64,000 nucleotides of DNA from Megamerina dolium (lineage: Eukaryota; Arthropoda; Insecta; Diptera; Megamerinidae): contig OY978528.1 in NCBI GenBank assembly GCA_963854835.1, positions 58,846,761-58,910,760 of the forward strand. Reading direction: 5' to 3'. Of this stretch, positions 23,930-39,349 are shown piece by piece. The position numbers and the translations under genes were made by a program. Position 1 is the stretch's first letter. Each line of letters begins with the position of its first letter. Below the pieces are notes generated by a model, which saw nothing but the letters and a program-made list of their open reading frames with translations, had not been told where the DNA came from and made no database searches.

Positions 23930-24300
23930 CAGCTGCCCAACTCTTCATCAGATATTGCATCGTTCTCCTCTAGCCCTACCTGAGAAAACTCTCTAGAACA
24001 TCTTAGACATGATCGTTTCTCTAAAGCTAAGTGATTGTTTCAAATAGGTTGCAAGCACTCTCCAGTTTTTGCCGTTCAGCAAATCTACACATTCACCTTC
24101 TGTCGGTATTGCTTTACTTTCAGATGTATGACATATTTCGGCTATTAATTGACAGATAGAACATTTTTTTCATGAAAAAACGCAGCAGTTGCTCCACCTT
24201 CTCAAAATGGAGGTATCCCCATACCTGAGTTGCATAACACATGATTGCTCTGGCTGTTGCTAAGAAGAATTCAAATTTCGTGTATTAGCTAATGGTAGTT
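23930..24300 (-). pseudogene. LINE reverse transcriptase remnant (thumb region)
   Basis: The minus strand reads ATARAIMCYATQVWGYLHFE and then KVEQLLRFFMKKMFYL, a pattern found just after the RT palm in insect non-LTR elements (aromatic-rich VWGY, then VE.L.RFF.KK). Stops follow soon after NMSYI, and the remainder down to 23930 is only weakly readable. The clade cannot be fixed from this piece. Confidence 0.6.
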
Positions 24301-26506
24301 AGTTACATATTTTGAAACTCTAGCGGTGATTCCTTTGCAGCTATGAGGATATTTGTAAATTTTCAGGAGTTTCTGCATTCGCGTTGTATGGGAACCCACC
24401 TGAAGGATGGATATAGAGAGTAAGTAATTTACCACTTTAGCGTGGATGCTTGGTTAGCTACGACGTTCAGGCGATTTTTTGTTCATTTGGTATGAAAGCA
24501 CTATTAAGGAATGAAGATGGATAACAAGTATATTTGGAAGAAATATTTGGAAAGTACAATTAATGGAAGTTCGCCACATATTTTAATACTTTAGTTACTA
24601 TTACTGGACAGTTATGATGTTATTTGAATAATTTTCATGCGCTTTTATGTTTATTTTGATAAAAATATGAATTAGCTATCCTGTTGTCCAAAAAAATATA
24701 TTTCGAATTCTTAATACGATCAATATTTGACCCACCTTAATGTCGTTTAGCAAATATGATTATCTGTGCATAAAGAACACATGTCTCCAATGTCAATATG
24801 TATACTTCATCATGTTGTTGTTGTTATTAGCATGATTATGTTGCGAAAAAAGTATTGGGCCCTTACCTAGCAAATGTTTCAAATATAATTTAGCCAAAAT
24901 CATGAGCAACTCCTTATGAGGGTTTGGATTGTGAAAGCTTGTGAAGACTTTAGTGTATATTATGATTAACTTTTTCAAAGCAGTAATTGCTTCTAAACAA
25001 CTTCTGAAAGAAAAGTAAATAAAGTAAGTAAAAACTGATATTTTTTCCCCAAAGTCTACATTATTTTTGTTATATTACAGACCATACAAATAGCTTATAT
25101 AGTATTAATATAAAAAAGCAACAGCAAGTACTTTTTTTTTAATGAAAAAATATGCTCAGGGTGAACAAGCAAAGAAAATAAGGTACACGTATATACGAGT
25201 GTGTGTGTATGAAATTTGGGTTAAGATGTTATCATCGTTTACTTTACAGTCCTCTACTTTCTTGTTATATGTATGAGTGTGTATGTGCGAACATACATAT
25301 CCATACATATTACTCATACCTCCACCTACTGTTTTCAACATACAACATATAAATACATAAATATCACTTAAGGTCCTTTTGTATAATGAACGAGCGAATA
25401 AGTGAATGAGTGAGTATGAGCCGATGAACAAAACAAAAGGAAAAACTGAATACTTGTATACTCACATATACATACATACATATACCTACTTATATACTTG
25501 TATATGTATGTACACTTGAGCTGTTCTTGTTGTTGCTGGATAAATCTTAGCACTTGACTGCGAGAAGTGTGAGTGAGTTATATTCTTGTATTTCTTTTAT
25601 TGCTATGAAAAGAGCCTTTAGCTGTTAGCTGTTTGTTGTTTCGTTGTTCGTTGTTCGTTGCTTTTGTGTAAATCATTTTCAATCCTTATTCATTTCTTTG
25701 TGTACCAACACGTAGTAAGTATGAGTGTGAGTCTGTATGTGAGTATGTATATTGCTTGTTGCTTTTGTTTTTATTTCATTTCAACCAGTATAGATCGAAG
25801 CTATAAATGTAATTAAGATAATAACTTTACAATAAAGCTATCTTCGAGAATGTAAGTATGAGAATGACTTTGCTTTAAGTGTTTAATTTACTAACAATTA
25901 CAATTTATTGTATGAAGAGATAGGTCAAAAAGTATTTACAAAATCAAAGAAATGTTGTACTTGGCCCTTCGATCATCATAACTTTTCTGAGCTTTGTCAA
26001 ACACGTTTTATAGAGTCTATTTTAAGGAAATTTTTGAAAACTATTGAAAGAATTACCAATTTGTTTGCCATGTGGATGGTTTGGGGGAACGATTTTTTTC
26101 TTTATAAAATAAAACTGGCAATCACTGATCTAAAATACCTAACAGAATGATTGATATTTACTCCATAGAGGAGGGAGTGGGCTAATATAGATATATATTT
26201 AAGTGCCGGGTTCTTTCAATTTTTTTACGATATCCAAGAAGATGAATGTCTCTGGCTAGTCAATTTCATTCTCTTCACTGAAGTTCTCACTGCTTCGACT
26301 ATTATTTTGCCTTGGGAGAGTAGTAGTGTAACCATATCTATTCAATGATTAGAGATTGATACAGATATTTTTTAAAATCACTAAATCCGCTTTGGAATAA
26401 TTTTATGATTGTCTTTATGCTTCATTGGGAGCAAAAGTTGTATTTCTTTTTCAATCGATAGGCAAGATGACAAAGCGTTGAATATACTTTATTAGGAAAT
26501 ACGATT
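24301..26506. other. Non-coding stretch
   Basis: No supported exon. Several ACATACATAC/TATATGTATG tracts (25260-25310, 25460-25510) and T runs are seen. Confidence 0.5.
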
Positions 26507-26516
26507 TATCACGAAG

Positions 26517-26885
26517 TTACATACATACATACATATGTGGCACTTAAAGCCCCGAAGGGCTCATTGGCCGAGCTTCTCTTCAATTACTGTTGTGCGTGTT
26601 AAATTTTAGACAGTATTAGAAGGGACCTACTTATTTTAGCCGGTTACGAACGGCAGAACCCTTGCGACATCACTTTTTCTGAGCTTTGTCACAGAGTTCT
26701 TTTAGAAGCTTTTTCATGGCAAGTTGTTACTGTCGGAAGAATTGCCAATTGCTTGCCGACAGGTGGGTACCGTTCGAAAGAAAAATCTTTTCGATATTAA
26801 ATTTGTTATGCATCAGCCGGGTATTGAACCACGACCTACAGATCAGAAGGCGAACACACTAACCACTGAGCCACGGCACCGTACG
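26517..26885 (-). mobile_element. tRNA-derived SINE, long form
   Basis: The minus strand has the tRNA-like head (TGGCTCAGTGG as A box near 26867-26877, GGTTCAATACCC as B box near 26824-26834), a body of about 270 bp ending in GGGGCTTTAAGTGCC, and an (ATGT)n tail. TATCACGAAG at 26507-26516 is repeated exactly at 26886-26895, a clear 10-bp target duplication. This is the most complete of the three copies and defines the long form. Confidence 0.9.
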
Positions 26886-26895
26886 TATCACGAAG

Positions 26896-28889
<1,994 letters not shown>

Positions 28890-28891
28890 TA

Positions 28892-30622
28892 TTAGGTCAG
28901 TCCATAAGTTCGTACGTTTTTCTTAGGTGGTTTTAAAGTAAATAAAAAATAAATTTTCAGTATTTATTAATCAATAATATATTTTCCTGCATTATTTACA
29001 ATGTCTTCCCAAGGTTTAGGCAAATTTTTAATTCCCTGCTCAAAAAATTGTTTGTCCTTGCAGCCAAAATATACGCCGATATCCTTTTTTATAGCTTGTC
29101 TTGAGGAGTAGTTCTTATGCATTAAGATGGGGCATTAGCTCCTATTTGAGGTCGTTCAGCTTGCCTAAACGGTATACGGTTTTGCGTTGTCGTCGATTTT
29201 TTTCAAGTGTTTCATTCAGTTTGGATAGTTGATGGCAATAATAATCAGCTGTGATCGTCTGGGTTCGTCAGTAGGTTGAGTGGTTGTCTGTCGACGCACT
29301 TAGTCCTATTAAAGGGCCATTGTGATACCACCGGAGTTTTATCCCTTATCCAACTGGGTCCTCTTTGAGCCAACCTGTGGATTTGAAAAATGACACTATC
29401 TTTGTTAGTTTTATTTTCGCAACCTCTGAGACGCCACCAAGAAAAGCCGTTCCGAATGCAGTGAGCCTTCTCCTGCTCAGAGCCTGGCATCCGCACAAGA
29501 GATGCTCAACTGTTTCTTCTTCCTCTATATTTTGGCAGCTCCTACAATAGTAGTAAGAAGGTGCTCCTAGTCTATTCGCGTGTCTTCCAAGAAGGCAGTG
29601 TCCTGTTAGAACCGCAATAGTCATTCTAATGTCCTGCCTGCTCAGTTTCCTGTCTGCCTCCAAAGTGTGTTAGCAATATCTATGGTGAATCTGTCTATCA
29701 GTAACTTACAAGTTGTCAGTGGCATTGACACCGATGCCTTGTCCGGGTGGAGTGCTAATGTTGTGCCATGTCTTGCTAGTTCATCCGCCCTACAGTTGCC
29801 TTTGATGTCTCCTTTGTGGCTATAACTTCAGCCTGAAATCCACTGCAATGATCTGCTAGGCGGAAGGCTACATTGGCGCTTAACGCTTTCGAATGTTTGG
29901 TTTGGTTCCAGCAGGTCAAAATAAATGGTACTGGCCATATCCCACCTACATGAGGCCATCTATGGGGGTTGCTTCTGATATTTCATCTTCATCTAACCAC
30001 TGGCGTTTGCGAACAGGATTATTGTAAAGGACCCATCTTTCGTCCGCTGTATCAATACGGTTCAAAAAAGTTTCATTTTCAAGCTGAGAACACACATTCA
30101 CACCCTGCTGAAGCTTTGCGATGGAAAGTTTATGCTTGAACCTTAGTCAATTGAACCAGGTGCCTGTAAACTATTCCATGTGATGAATTTAAACTTCCAG
30201 CCATCATATCGACTGTCAAAATTGGCACAGCTTCAACGAGTTACAGCAAGGCTTTGGAGTTAAAGATCTTAGGACGACTAGAGCGTGGAGCATCCTCAAC
30301 GTCGCAATCACCACTTCAGAATTTGGAAAACCACTTTTGCGCAGTCCTTACACTCACGGTATTCTCCCCATGAGCTGTGTTTATTTCTGCAGCAGCAGTT
30401 GTTGAATTTCTTACACTTAAAAAAAAAAACCCAAATTATCCTGTTATACTCCATTCAAAGATTCCATTTTAATTTTAAACAACGCGTGCTTCTATCCGCG
30501 ATTAAAATCACTTGTTGAATGCACAATACATCAGAGAAAATCACGAATAATTTTTTGTACACAAAAAGCGCCTACTGTGAAACTATTGAAAAAATAACGC
30601 ACGAACTTATGGACTGACCTGA
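28892..30622 (-). mobile_element. mariner element, decayed, with a nested LINE
   Basis: Ends TTAGGTCAGTCCATAAGTTC (left) and, on the opposite strand, TCAGGTCAGTCCATAAGTTC (right) form near-perfect inverted repeats flanked by TA (28890-28891, 30623-30624), the mariner target. Minus-strand transposase pieces include TADERWV (first catalytic Asp), KRQWLDEDE, IYFDLLEPNQT, then after the nested insertion TADYYCHQLSKLNETL and KDKQFFEQGIKNLPKPWEDI. The segment that would hold the second and third catalytic Asp is missing. Without the nested LINE the element would be about 1.1 kb, shorter than a complete mariner (about 1.3 kb). Inactive. Confidence 0.85.
29271..29890 (-). pseudogene. I/R1-like LINE 3' remnant nested in mariner
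   Basis: The minus strand reads SHKGDIKGNCRADELARHGT (end of an RNase H domain), then LSRQDIRMTIAVLTGHCLLG and a cysteine motif CRSC...EETVEHLLCGC, as found at the C-terminus of RNase H-bearing LINEs of the I/R1 groups. It interrupts the mariner between NQT and TADYYCHQL, which belong together in the transposase, so it inserted after the mariner. Frames shift several times. Junctions are accurate to about 15 bp. TGGTTC-like flanks hint at a target duplication. Confidence 0.75.
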
Positions 30623-30624
30623 TA

Positions 30625-32279
30625 TTTAAGGCATTATGTTTTGAAAATTATTTACGAATTATATAGTATATAGTATATGCTAGAGTATATCTTTGAGATT
30701 TCCAAGGAGAAATTAGGAAATTTATTATTTATAGAACTGAAAACTCCATCTCATTCTAGCTGCATTTATGGCCTCGAATTCAATGAGGCACTGTTTGGAA
30801 CCGGAAATTTATGCGATTGTCAACATATTGCAGTATGACTAATTAAATGTAGAAAAAAGAAACAAAAATATGTAGTTAAAAATTGCATCAAACTTGAAAT
30901 TTATTCGTTCTCATTTTTAACTACTTACATTTGACCTATTTCTTCGTTCTTTACATTTTCACCTTCTATCAAAAGCTGCTCTCAATTCGATGAATTTTAA
31001 TGTTAGTCATCATCGTCGTCGTCATCGTTGTAGTTGTTGTTGTTGTTGTTGTTGTTTTTGTGGAAGTTCTTGTCGTATTGAAAGCAACTATGTAGTTATT
31101 AAAAATGCAACTGTGCAACAAGGTTGTTACTGTCACTTCAATTTATATCTCAGTGTATTTATATATGCATACACGTAAGTTGGCAACGTTAGTAACGTCG
31201 TTACTAGTTGTTCTTTAATGCTTCCGGTCATATGAGGGGAAATATAAATAAAAAATAAATAAAAATAAAATAAAAAATAATATAAAAGAAAAATAAATGT
31301 AAAAAGTACGAACCAATATAAGTACTACATATTTATAGTGTATGTAGGTGAATAGTACAATAACGTTAGTTGTCCTTTATACGTGTATACTATATATTGC
31401 ATTCGCCCATTTGAATTTGAATGGAAATTGCATAAAATGAGTAAACGACATAACAACAAACATAAAAGAGAAATAAAATGAAATAATATTGTTTAAAATT
31501 GCAAAATAAGAAAAATATGTAATGGCAAACTTATTTCTCGTTATGACGAGTGAAGAATGCGGCAGTTAGAGGGTAGTAAGTGTGACCAAGATGTGTAATA
31601 CATACATATTGTGTAGTGTAAATGTTGCTGCAAGCAGTATGATGCAAGTAAGAGCAAGTATAGCAGTAATTGTAGTTGACAGTAGCAGTAGCAGCAGCTC
31701 AACGTCATCGATAGACAAAGTTATATTTGTCACGTTACTTGTGACACACACAAACACGTAAACACTACTGACACAATTTTTATAATTTCCTGTGTTCTCC
31801 ATCTTTTTATTATTCCAATCATTTGCAGTTTGTCTCTGGTCAAATTGGCTATTCCGTGTTAGTGAATGGATGGAGTGGTCGAAGAGTAAATGAACGAAAG
31901 AGTGTGAAGAAATATTTCTCACAAAGTCATGAGATGTAATTTTCTTTGGGTGGTGAAATAGTTAATTGAATTTTCTGCATTTGCTTCTCTAATTTATTTG
32001 ATTTTATTAAAATTGAATTAAATACTTTCGTTAAGAATTAATCAATTGTGGTGGCAGCACAGTACAGTACACTGGACTGGTGCAACGTGTAGTATAAGCA
32101 TTAAATAGAGTAAGCAATAAACAAAGTGTAATGAAAGTAAGAAAAGATATTTGAAAAAACAAAAAGCTAAATGAAGATTAATTTAGAAAATTCGATGTAA
32201 ATTGTATAAAATACTACTAATTATGAAATCAAATATATGCTAATTTAATGTTTCTTTACAGTAATAATTTTTATAATTA
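30625..32279. other. Non-coding stretch
   Basis: No supported exon. A (GTC/GTT)n tract (31007-31058) and an AT-rich AAATAAA tract (31235-31300) are seen. Confidence 0.5.
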
Positions 32280-33420
32280 AAAATATGCATTTTTTTACAT
32301 TTTTCGGGGGAAAATATATAGATTACGAGATGAAAACCCGCGATAAGAAGTTCTCTTTTCAAATAAATGAGAATTATTTGAGAATTATCGTAATACGATA
32401 AAAATCGAGCCTATGTATAATACCATTTAAGAGTATCTTTTCACAATTTTTGCACGAAAATATAATGTAATCGAACTAAAACTTGATAGACAAGATTAGC
32501 GTTAACAAAGAAAATATTTATTGGAAAATAGACATCGTCGATTGAAAAATAAATAAACTTTCCTTAAAAAAAAACATTGTTTTAGAATTAATTTTTGCAG
32601 ATTTTGTACATGAAAATATAAATGCTCATATAATTTAACTTCTAAAAAAAATAAAAAAAATAAAATAAATTAAATAAATAAAAATGAGGCGCTTATAAAC
32701 CCCGAATGGTCTTTGGCCGAACTTCTCTTCCAGTACTGTTGTGCTTGTTAAATTTTAGACATTTTTGAAAAGGCACCTACCTAGTCTGTTTCGAATCTCA
32801 GAACCTTTGTGATATAACTTTTTCACAGCTTTGTTACATAGATTTTTTAGAAGCTTTTTAAGGGAAAATTGTTACTGCCGAAAGAATTGCCAATAAATCA
32901 CCAATAAATGTGGGTACCATTTGGCTAGTAAACTCTTTTCGATATAAAAGTTGTGCTTCAGTTGGGGATTGAACCCTCCACCTATAGATCAAAAGGCCAA
33001 CGCACTAACCACAGAGCTACGGCATTCTGTAGATTATCATATATTTAACAATAAATGACCATATTCGAAAATGAACTCAATCGAGTGAGAATTATGCCTA
33101 TCTTTCATACAAAAGAATGATTTACAATGTATATATGCCGATTTTGTATTGCAGAAGATAGAGCTATGATGCTGAAAATCGGCACATATGCTTATATTGA
33201 TTAATTAAAATTAGCATGTTTGAGAATGGCTGTAATTCAGTTGAAAACTGAGCATATCTTCCATACATAAATATGCTCTCGATGTTGTGTTTACACAGTT
33301 TGCACACAAGTTTATAGAGATATCGAACTAAAATTTAGCTTTTGAAATTAATTTGATCGCAGAATGGATATACTTGAAAATAAGCATTATCAGATGAAAA
33401 CTTCTATTATTTCCCGTCTG
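32280..33420. repeat. Dispersed degenerate repeat, interrupted by a SINE
   Basis: Contains recurring words found elsewhere in the window: TCGAACTAAAACTTG...AGACAAGATTAG, TTTCACAATTTTTGCACGAAAATAT, GAGAATTATGCCTATCTTTCATACAAA. Related copies lie at 42440-42725 and 47760-48480, and more weakly at 34920-35570. It looks like a diverged tandem or satellite-type family rather than coding DNA. Confidence 0.6.
32640..33036 (-). mobile_element. tRNA-derived SINE, long form, older copy
   Basis: The minus strand has A box TAGCTCTGTGG, B box GGTTCAATCCC, the same body as 26517-26885 but more diverged, ending GGGTTTATAAGCGCC, and an A/T-rich (TTTA)-like tail. Flanks TCATATAATTTAAC (32626-32639) and TCATATATTTAAC (33037-33049) form a target duplication with one indel. 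It inserted into the dispersed repeat around it. Confidence 0.85.
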
Positions 33421-35902
33421 GATATTACATAAGTTACACTTTTTATATTTTTTAATTTATTGATAGACATAAGTATAATGTACACTTCTTTTCCAAAATA
33501 TCAAAGAGAAAGAAGATCAAAATTTTGAAATAATTATTGATTATTTTATAATTAATTTATAATTATTAAATAATTTTTTTAGTATATTGCTTATAATGGC
33601 GATCGCAATCTATGATAAAAATAGTAGAAAAAATTTCAAAAATTTCAATACATATTGGGGTATTATCTCTCCAACAATCTTGTTGCTATAGTAGTTTAAA
33701 TCCATAAAAAATACATGAAATGCAAATACTAAATAAGTACTCAAATACGAACAGTCAGTCAGTAGAATTCACTTAATTCATTCACAATGACAAGACAATG
33801 TATGCATTTCCGCATGTTGGCATTAAATAAAAGCATCCATGTGTTCACCATATACAATAGTATCGTACCTACCTACATGAACCATATGCATATACTTGTA
33901 TTTATTTGTGCCTTTGTACAAAGTATCTCCTTTCCATTATTCAAATTAGTCTGCACCACGTCTACTGATATCAGTATTCATACATATGATCAGTTTATTG
34001 TATAGATATATTCAGAGATGTATGTATACAATGATAGCAAATGAATGAGAGTGCTTATCGCTGTTTCATAGTTGGTTGCTACTGTTTGCCACACATAATT
34101 TGAATTGTTGGTTAAGGTTTGGTTATTACATATCATACATATGTGTGCGTACCAATATATACAGACAGAATAGAATGAAAGCAAAAGCTGTTGGCAGCCA
34201 AGTTAAAGGTAGTTATGGGATAACCAATTGCATTGGTATGATGCTGGTGTGCATATTTCAGCAGTTAAAATAGCAACAGCAGGTGTCGAGTAACAAAGTG
34301 TAGAAAGCACAACGTGATGCATTGAGTTATGTATTCATGGTGCTTTATTACAAATGCAAATACATATAGAAGTATTTATACATCTATATGCAGGTGCATA
34401 TGCAGCTTTCAAGTAGTAAGAGTTTTAAAAAAGACATATGAACTAATACATATATACGAAGAGAGAGAGAGAGTATTCAAATAGGGGGAAAAAAATTGTG
34501 AAAATAAATTTTAATTTTCCCTTTTATAACTGCATTGAATGAAATTCTATGAACAAGTGCTAATTTTACAAAATATATTGCATAAGCCATACAAGCCATG
34601 AAAACCATATACTTACTACCCACATTTATTGATATGGGGTACATTGCACATTCAAATACAATAGTCAAATATAACGATACGTATGTATATACGTTTTATT
34701 TGTATGAACATAAAAGCAAAACTCATCTATGAATATCTACTAATACAATGCATACAAATATAGACATTGATATTTATACACACATGTTCTTATACAGAGA
34801 GAGGCTTATTTAAATTTAATATCAAAAAGCCTTTCATCGATATTATCTCGTATTGAAAAAAAAAATTGATAGCATATTTGCTTATATTGTTGTTGGCTTT
34901 TACATTTAACACTTTCACTGTCTATCGAAAATATGTGAGCCCTAAAAAACTAATAATATCAACTATTTAAAAAACATTGGTAAATTTCATTTCATTAACA
35001 TAATTGCATGTGATATTCGGTCCTATAGCTTTATATGTTCATACGCAAATTACAGTCATACTTTTTTATTACAGGTAAGAGTGATTTCCAAGCAAAATCC
35101 GCCCATTTCTGAACTCGTTCATTCATTAACAAATACATATGTCTATATGTAACGATTTTAAGATTGATAACTTTATATTTTCATGCACAAAATATGAAAA
35201 TACATATTCAGCAATACACTTTTGCATGATAGGTAGGATTGGTTCTCATCTAATTACGGATATTTTCAAACATAACAATTCTATGGTAAAATTAAATGTA
35301 AATACCAATTTTTAGCTCGAGCACTTAAAATAATCGCGCAAAAATTGTGAAATCACATCTTCAGCAACATTCTTCTGTATGGAAGGTGAGTATGGTTTTC
35401 ATCCGACTAATTTTATTTTCTAATATATCAATTCTATTGCAAGTTTTAGCTTCAGAGCCTAATATTTCTACGCGAAAAGTGTGAAAACATGATTTTGTAT
35501 GAGATTACCAATATTTTCTGATATATTAATTCTATGGTAAGAGCAAATACAAATACTAACTTTTAGGTCGAGAGTGAGTAGGGTGAAAGATGGAGGAGTT
35601 AGAAATATAGTCTTGTTTAGGGCCCTCAAAATCCACAGAGCTGGCCCGATTAGTGGTAATATATTATTTTGCCAATGCAAAATTTTCTACGAATTGTGGG
35701 CATGACCCAATATTTCTTTTGAGAATTTGAGTTTGAATCAATATCCCACCATACTTGTGGTAATTAATCGTATTTTTGTGATAAATTTCATTAAGTTGTT
35801 GTGTCATTATGTGACACCTCAAATGTTTCTCGATATCAATTGACTTTGTTGTAATAAGTAAGGCTTTATTTTACCTAACATAAATATTGTCATTTGTATA
35901 GT
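33421..35902. other. Non-coding stretch
   Basis: No supported exon. Weak copies of the dispersed repeat (GAAATCACATCTTCAGCAA, GGTGAGTATGGTTTTCATC) occur between 34920 and 35570. Confidence 0.45.
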
Positions 35903-35904
35903 TA

Positions 35905-37860
35905 CAGTGAAATTTCTCATAACCGGACACTCATCGTCGCAGTGTTTTTGTCCGGTTAAGGGGGGAAGGGAAAAAATGTTATGTTTAAATTGGCTACAAG
36001 TAATCAAAAATTGTCGTTTATTTGATATTTTGTACAATATTTAATAATGAATATTACATATACAAATAAACATATTATGTACATATATTTATAGATAAAG
36101 TACATACGGTGTACAAGACCTTCAGTTTCAAAACTTGTTTGGTTGAAAAACTTGTGGAATCTTTGATTGCTTAAACATTGATTTTTTTAATTTGAAATCT
36201 TCCTTTTCAAAATAGCTCTCGATATTTTCGCAATTTGTTTCAAACGCGCAACAAGTTTTAAGGCTTTATCGTACGATGTTATGGGCTCACTTATTTCTGC
36301 ATTAGATTCTTCTTCTGAATCACTTAAGTTCATTGCTTTATTCTTCAAATTGAATTTCTACATTGTTGTCTTCAGTGTAGAAATTTTCATATATTTGGAG
36401 AAAGCCGTCGAAATCATTTGCCAAATCAAGTTCTTTCTGAAATTTAGCATAGATTGCCAACGGAGTGCCATCTATGGCATCCATGGGATCGAAATCGAAA
36501 ATCCTGCTGTACGGAAGCAGTTTTGGATTGTTGTTGCTTCTACTTTATCCCAATATGCTTTGATGAAATAAACAGCTTCAAGCACATTAATAGATTTTGA
36601 CACCTTTGAGTTGTAGTGTCAATTTTACGTAGCAAGTGGTTTAAAATTAAGCTTCTATAAAAAACTTTAACATTTTGGATTACCCCTTGATCAAGTGGTT
36701 GGCTTACTGTCGTTGTGTTTGTAGGCAGAAAAAAAAGGTTTGTACTGATTAAGTTTAATTCTCTTGGATGAGGTGCTGCATTATCCAAAAACAAGAGAAT
36801 TGTTCCATTCTGTGCTCTAATTTTTCTGTTGAGCTGCTGGAGCCATTCGCTACTTACTTCTCGAGTCATCCATGCTTTTTTATTAGACTTCACAGTCCAC
36901 TGCCAGTCCCGTGATAGGAACATGTTTGAATGCTCGAAGGCGGACTGCTTTATCTATAACTAAAAGAAGCTCTTTCTCTCTTCTACGAATTTTTCGGATT
37001 TTATGCGCGAAAGAAAATCCCGCTTTCATCTGCATTGTAGATGTCTTTAGTCTTGTATCTACTCAACAGAGATGGCAGCTTTGCTCTGAACTATTCGACA
37101 TCCTCATGGCTTACATCAGCAGCTTCACCAAATATACACTTGAAAGCAACATTTGTTCTTGTGCGCCACCTGTTTAACGGATGGATATCTGAAGCGTTAA
37201 TATTAGATACACCACATTTGAAGGCTTTTGACTTTACAATAGGGCCAGATATTGGAATTTGTTGACTTCTAGCCTTAGCGAACCAATCAAAGCACATTCT
37301 GTCTATTTGAGAGCCACATTCTTTAAGGAAACTTCGCTTTTGATGTACATTAACTTCAGACTCCGATTTAGAACGAATTGCTTCTTTATTTTTATTAATT
37401 TCTGCAGCTTGTATTTTGCCAATCTTGAACCTTTGAAATCCAAAAATTGTGCACAATTTCATTTTTTCTTTAATGGACAGTACTTTTTTCTTTTTTTGTG
37501 CCATGTTATTAGGAGTTTATAAAAACGCAATTCATTAATGAAATGAAAAAGCTATTCTCTATTTAACGAATACGGCATGAATCTGTGTATACATGTTAAA
37601 AGGGGAATCACCACTTACGTTTTCATCAACACAAATATGAATGGCATTTGTATTATGGGCACTGTTGTCAATTTTTAAATTTCAATAGTACTTGTTTCGG
37701 ATTTTTTTGTTTAATTTTGTTCGTTTGTGAGATATTTTTTTTTTTTGCCAAAATGGCGTTAGGTTTTTAGAAAGGTATTTGTATGGAAAACTTAATGAAA
37801 AAGCTGTGTCCACGAAATTTGTCTGGTTGTAAAGGCTGTTCGTTATGAGGAATTTCCCTG
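35905..37860 (-). mobile_element. pogo/Tigger DNA transposon, full length, mutated
   Basis: Left end CAGTGAAATTTCTCATAACC and, on the opposite strand, right end CAGGGAAATTCCTCATAACG form inverted repeats. TA flanks both ends (35903-35904 and 37861-37862), as expected for Tc1/mariner/pogo insertion. Length is 1956 bp. The internal transposase (36540-37504) lies on the minus strand and carries premature stops or frameshifts. The intact ends could still be mobilised by an active relative. Confidence 0.88.
36540..37504 (-). pseudogene. Tigger/pogo transposase, disrupted
   Basis: N-terminal CENP-B-type helix-turn-helix (VLSIKEKMKL), a second DNA-binding part (FDWFAKARSQQIPISGPIV) and the N-side of the DDE domain (NRWRTRTNVAFK) are in one frame from the ATG at 37504. 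A TAG follows DVSHEDVE at about 37091. The frame then reads IYNADESGIFFRA (first Asp) and stops again near 37000. A further frame holds KKAWMTREV, LLFLDNAAPHP (second Asp) and TTTVSQPLDQGVI (third Asp). All three catalytic Asp can be recognised, but not in one reading frame. Some frames continue past 36540 without clear similarity. Confidence 0.87.
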
Positions 37861-37862
37861 TA

Positions 37863-39349
37863 AATAAAAATGAATAAAATCATAGAAATTGCTAATAACC
37901 TCTCTTCTTCTCCAATTATTAGCAATTGGCTCACTTACCACATACTGGCAATACAAGTGTTAATAAGTATTTACAGTAATGCCAAACAGCAATGCTACAA
38001 TACGTATTTCGCGTAGTAAGTATTAGTGAATAACGCGAATAAATTTCTATATTAGAACGTGAGATTACTAGTAGCTTCTGTTGCCATTGATACAAACAGA
38101 CATTTGGTGGACCAAAATGAAAAACGAAAGTTTTTCACATTTGATCATTGACTGTGTTGTTTCTGTTAGGTATTTCTATTTTATACATATCTACGAGCAT
38201 GTAAAGGTATAATAGAAAATCTGATAAAAATACAAAAATCATCCAGCAAAAATATCCAGCATCACATAACAGAGGATTATTTTTTTGTTGATGTGCCTTC
38301 TAATTAGAACTCACGTTCATAGGACTTTCATTTTGTGTGACTGCGATAATAGCACAGATAGGCAGTGAGAGTGAAATACAAGCGCATTTGGTTGCATTCA
38401 TTCATTTACACACCGGAGACTATAATGCTTTTGTATTTAGGATTTTTTTAAAATTATTTCATGCTTTGGGAATATATACGTAATATATATGTATATATAA
38501 ATTTGTAAGTACACATCTCATTAATAGTAATTTTTACAATTTATTGCATATTTAAAGCAACACATAAAAAATATAATCAACATTATTAATGTTAAAATAG
38601 AAAAGAGCATATTTAAATGTTGCAATTAACCCATATACACTTATAGAATAAATTACATTTATTTCAAATACTCATACAGCTCATTACTCATTGTTTCATT
38701 CAGGACTGTAAATGCTCGAGTTGATTTTGCACAATATATCTACTTGCAACTAATGTTGTACTATTCATAATTGCTGTAAAATTAATAAATGAAATTGAAA
38801 CTGAAATAATGTTACTTGCACTCGTGTCCTCGTTGCATAAAATGTTCATAGAGGAGGAAAATTGTAACAAAACAAAGCAAAGAAATGAAAGCTTTAGTGC
38901 GACCATAGATACTAACCACATTGTATATAAAAACCCCATCATAATTCATCATAATTTAATAGTGGCTTATCTGAGTAAGGATAATACTTATGTTATTGTC
39001 GGTTAGTGACATCAGCATCAACTTGTGTGAAAGGAGTTCATTAGTGTCGCATGTACTAACATAAATCATTCATATGAGCTTTTATATAAATCATATATGT
39101 TATGTATGTTATATTAAAATATATAAATGACATGTGTAATGATGCTTTCTGTTTTCGCTTTTCTGCAAGTTTTCTATGTGATTATGGTGTAAATAGAATT
39201 CATTTAATAAAGGCTAGTCGTATTTTTATTGCATTTTTGTGAGTACTGCTATACAGTTTCCAATTTTAGTATATTTAGTCTATTTTAGTGTATTTAAAAA
39301 CCATTTACGCTTTTTCTATGCTGTACTTTGAGTTAACAAAAACATACAA
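37863..39349. other. Non-coding stretch
   Basis: No supported exon, inverted-repeat element or tandem array was recognised. Confidence 0.45.
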
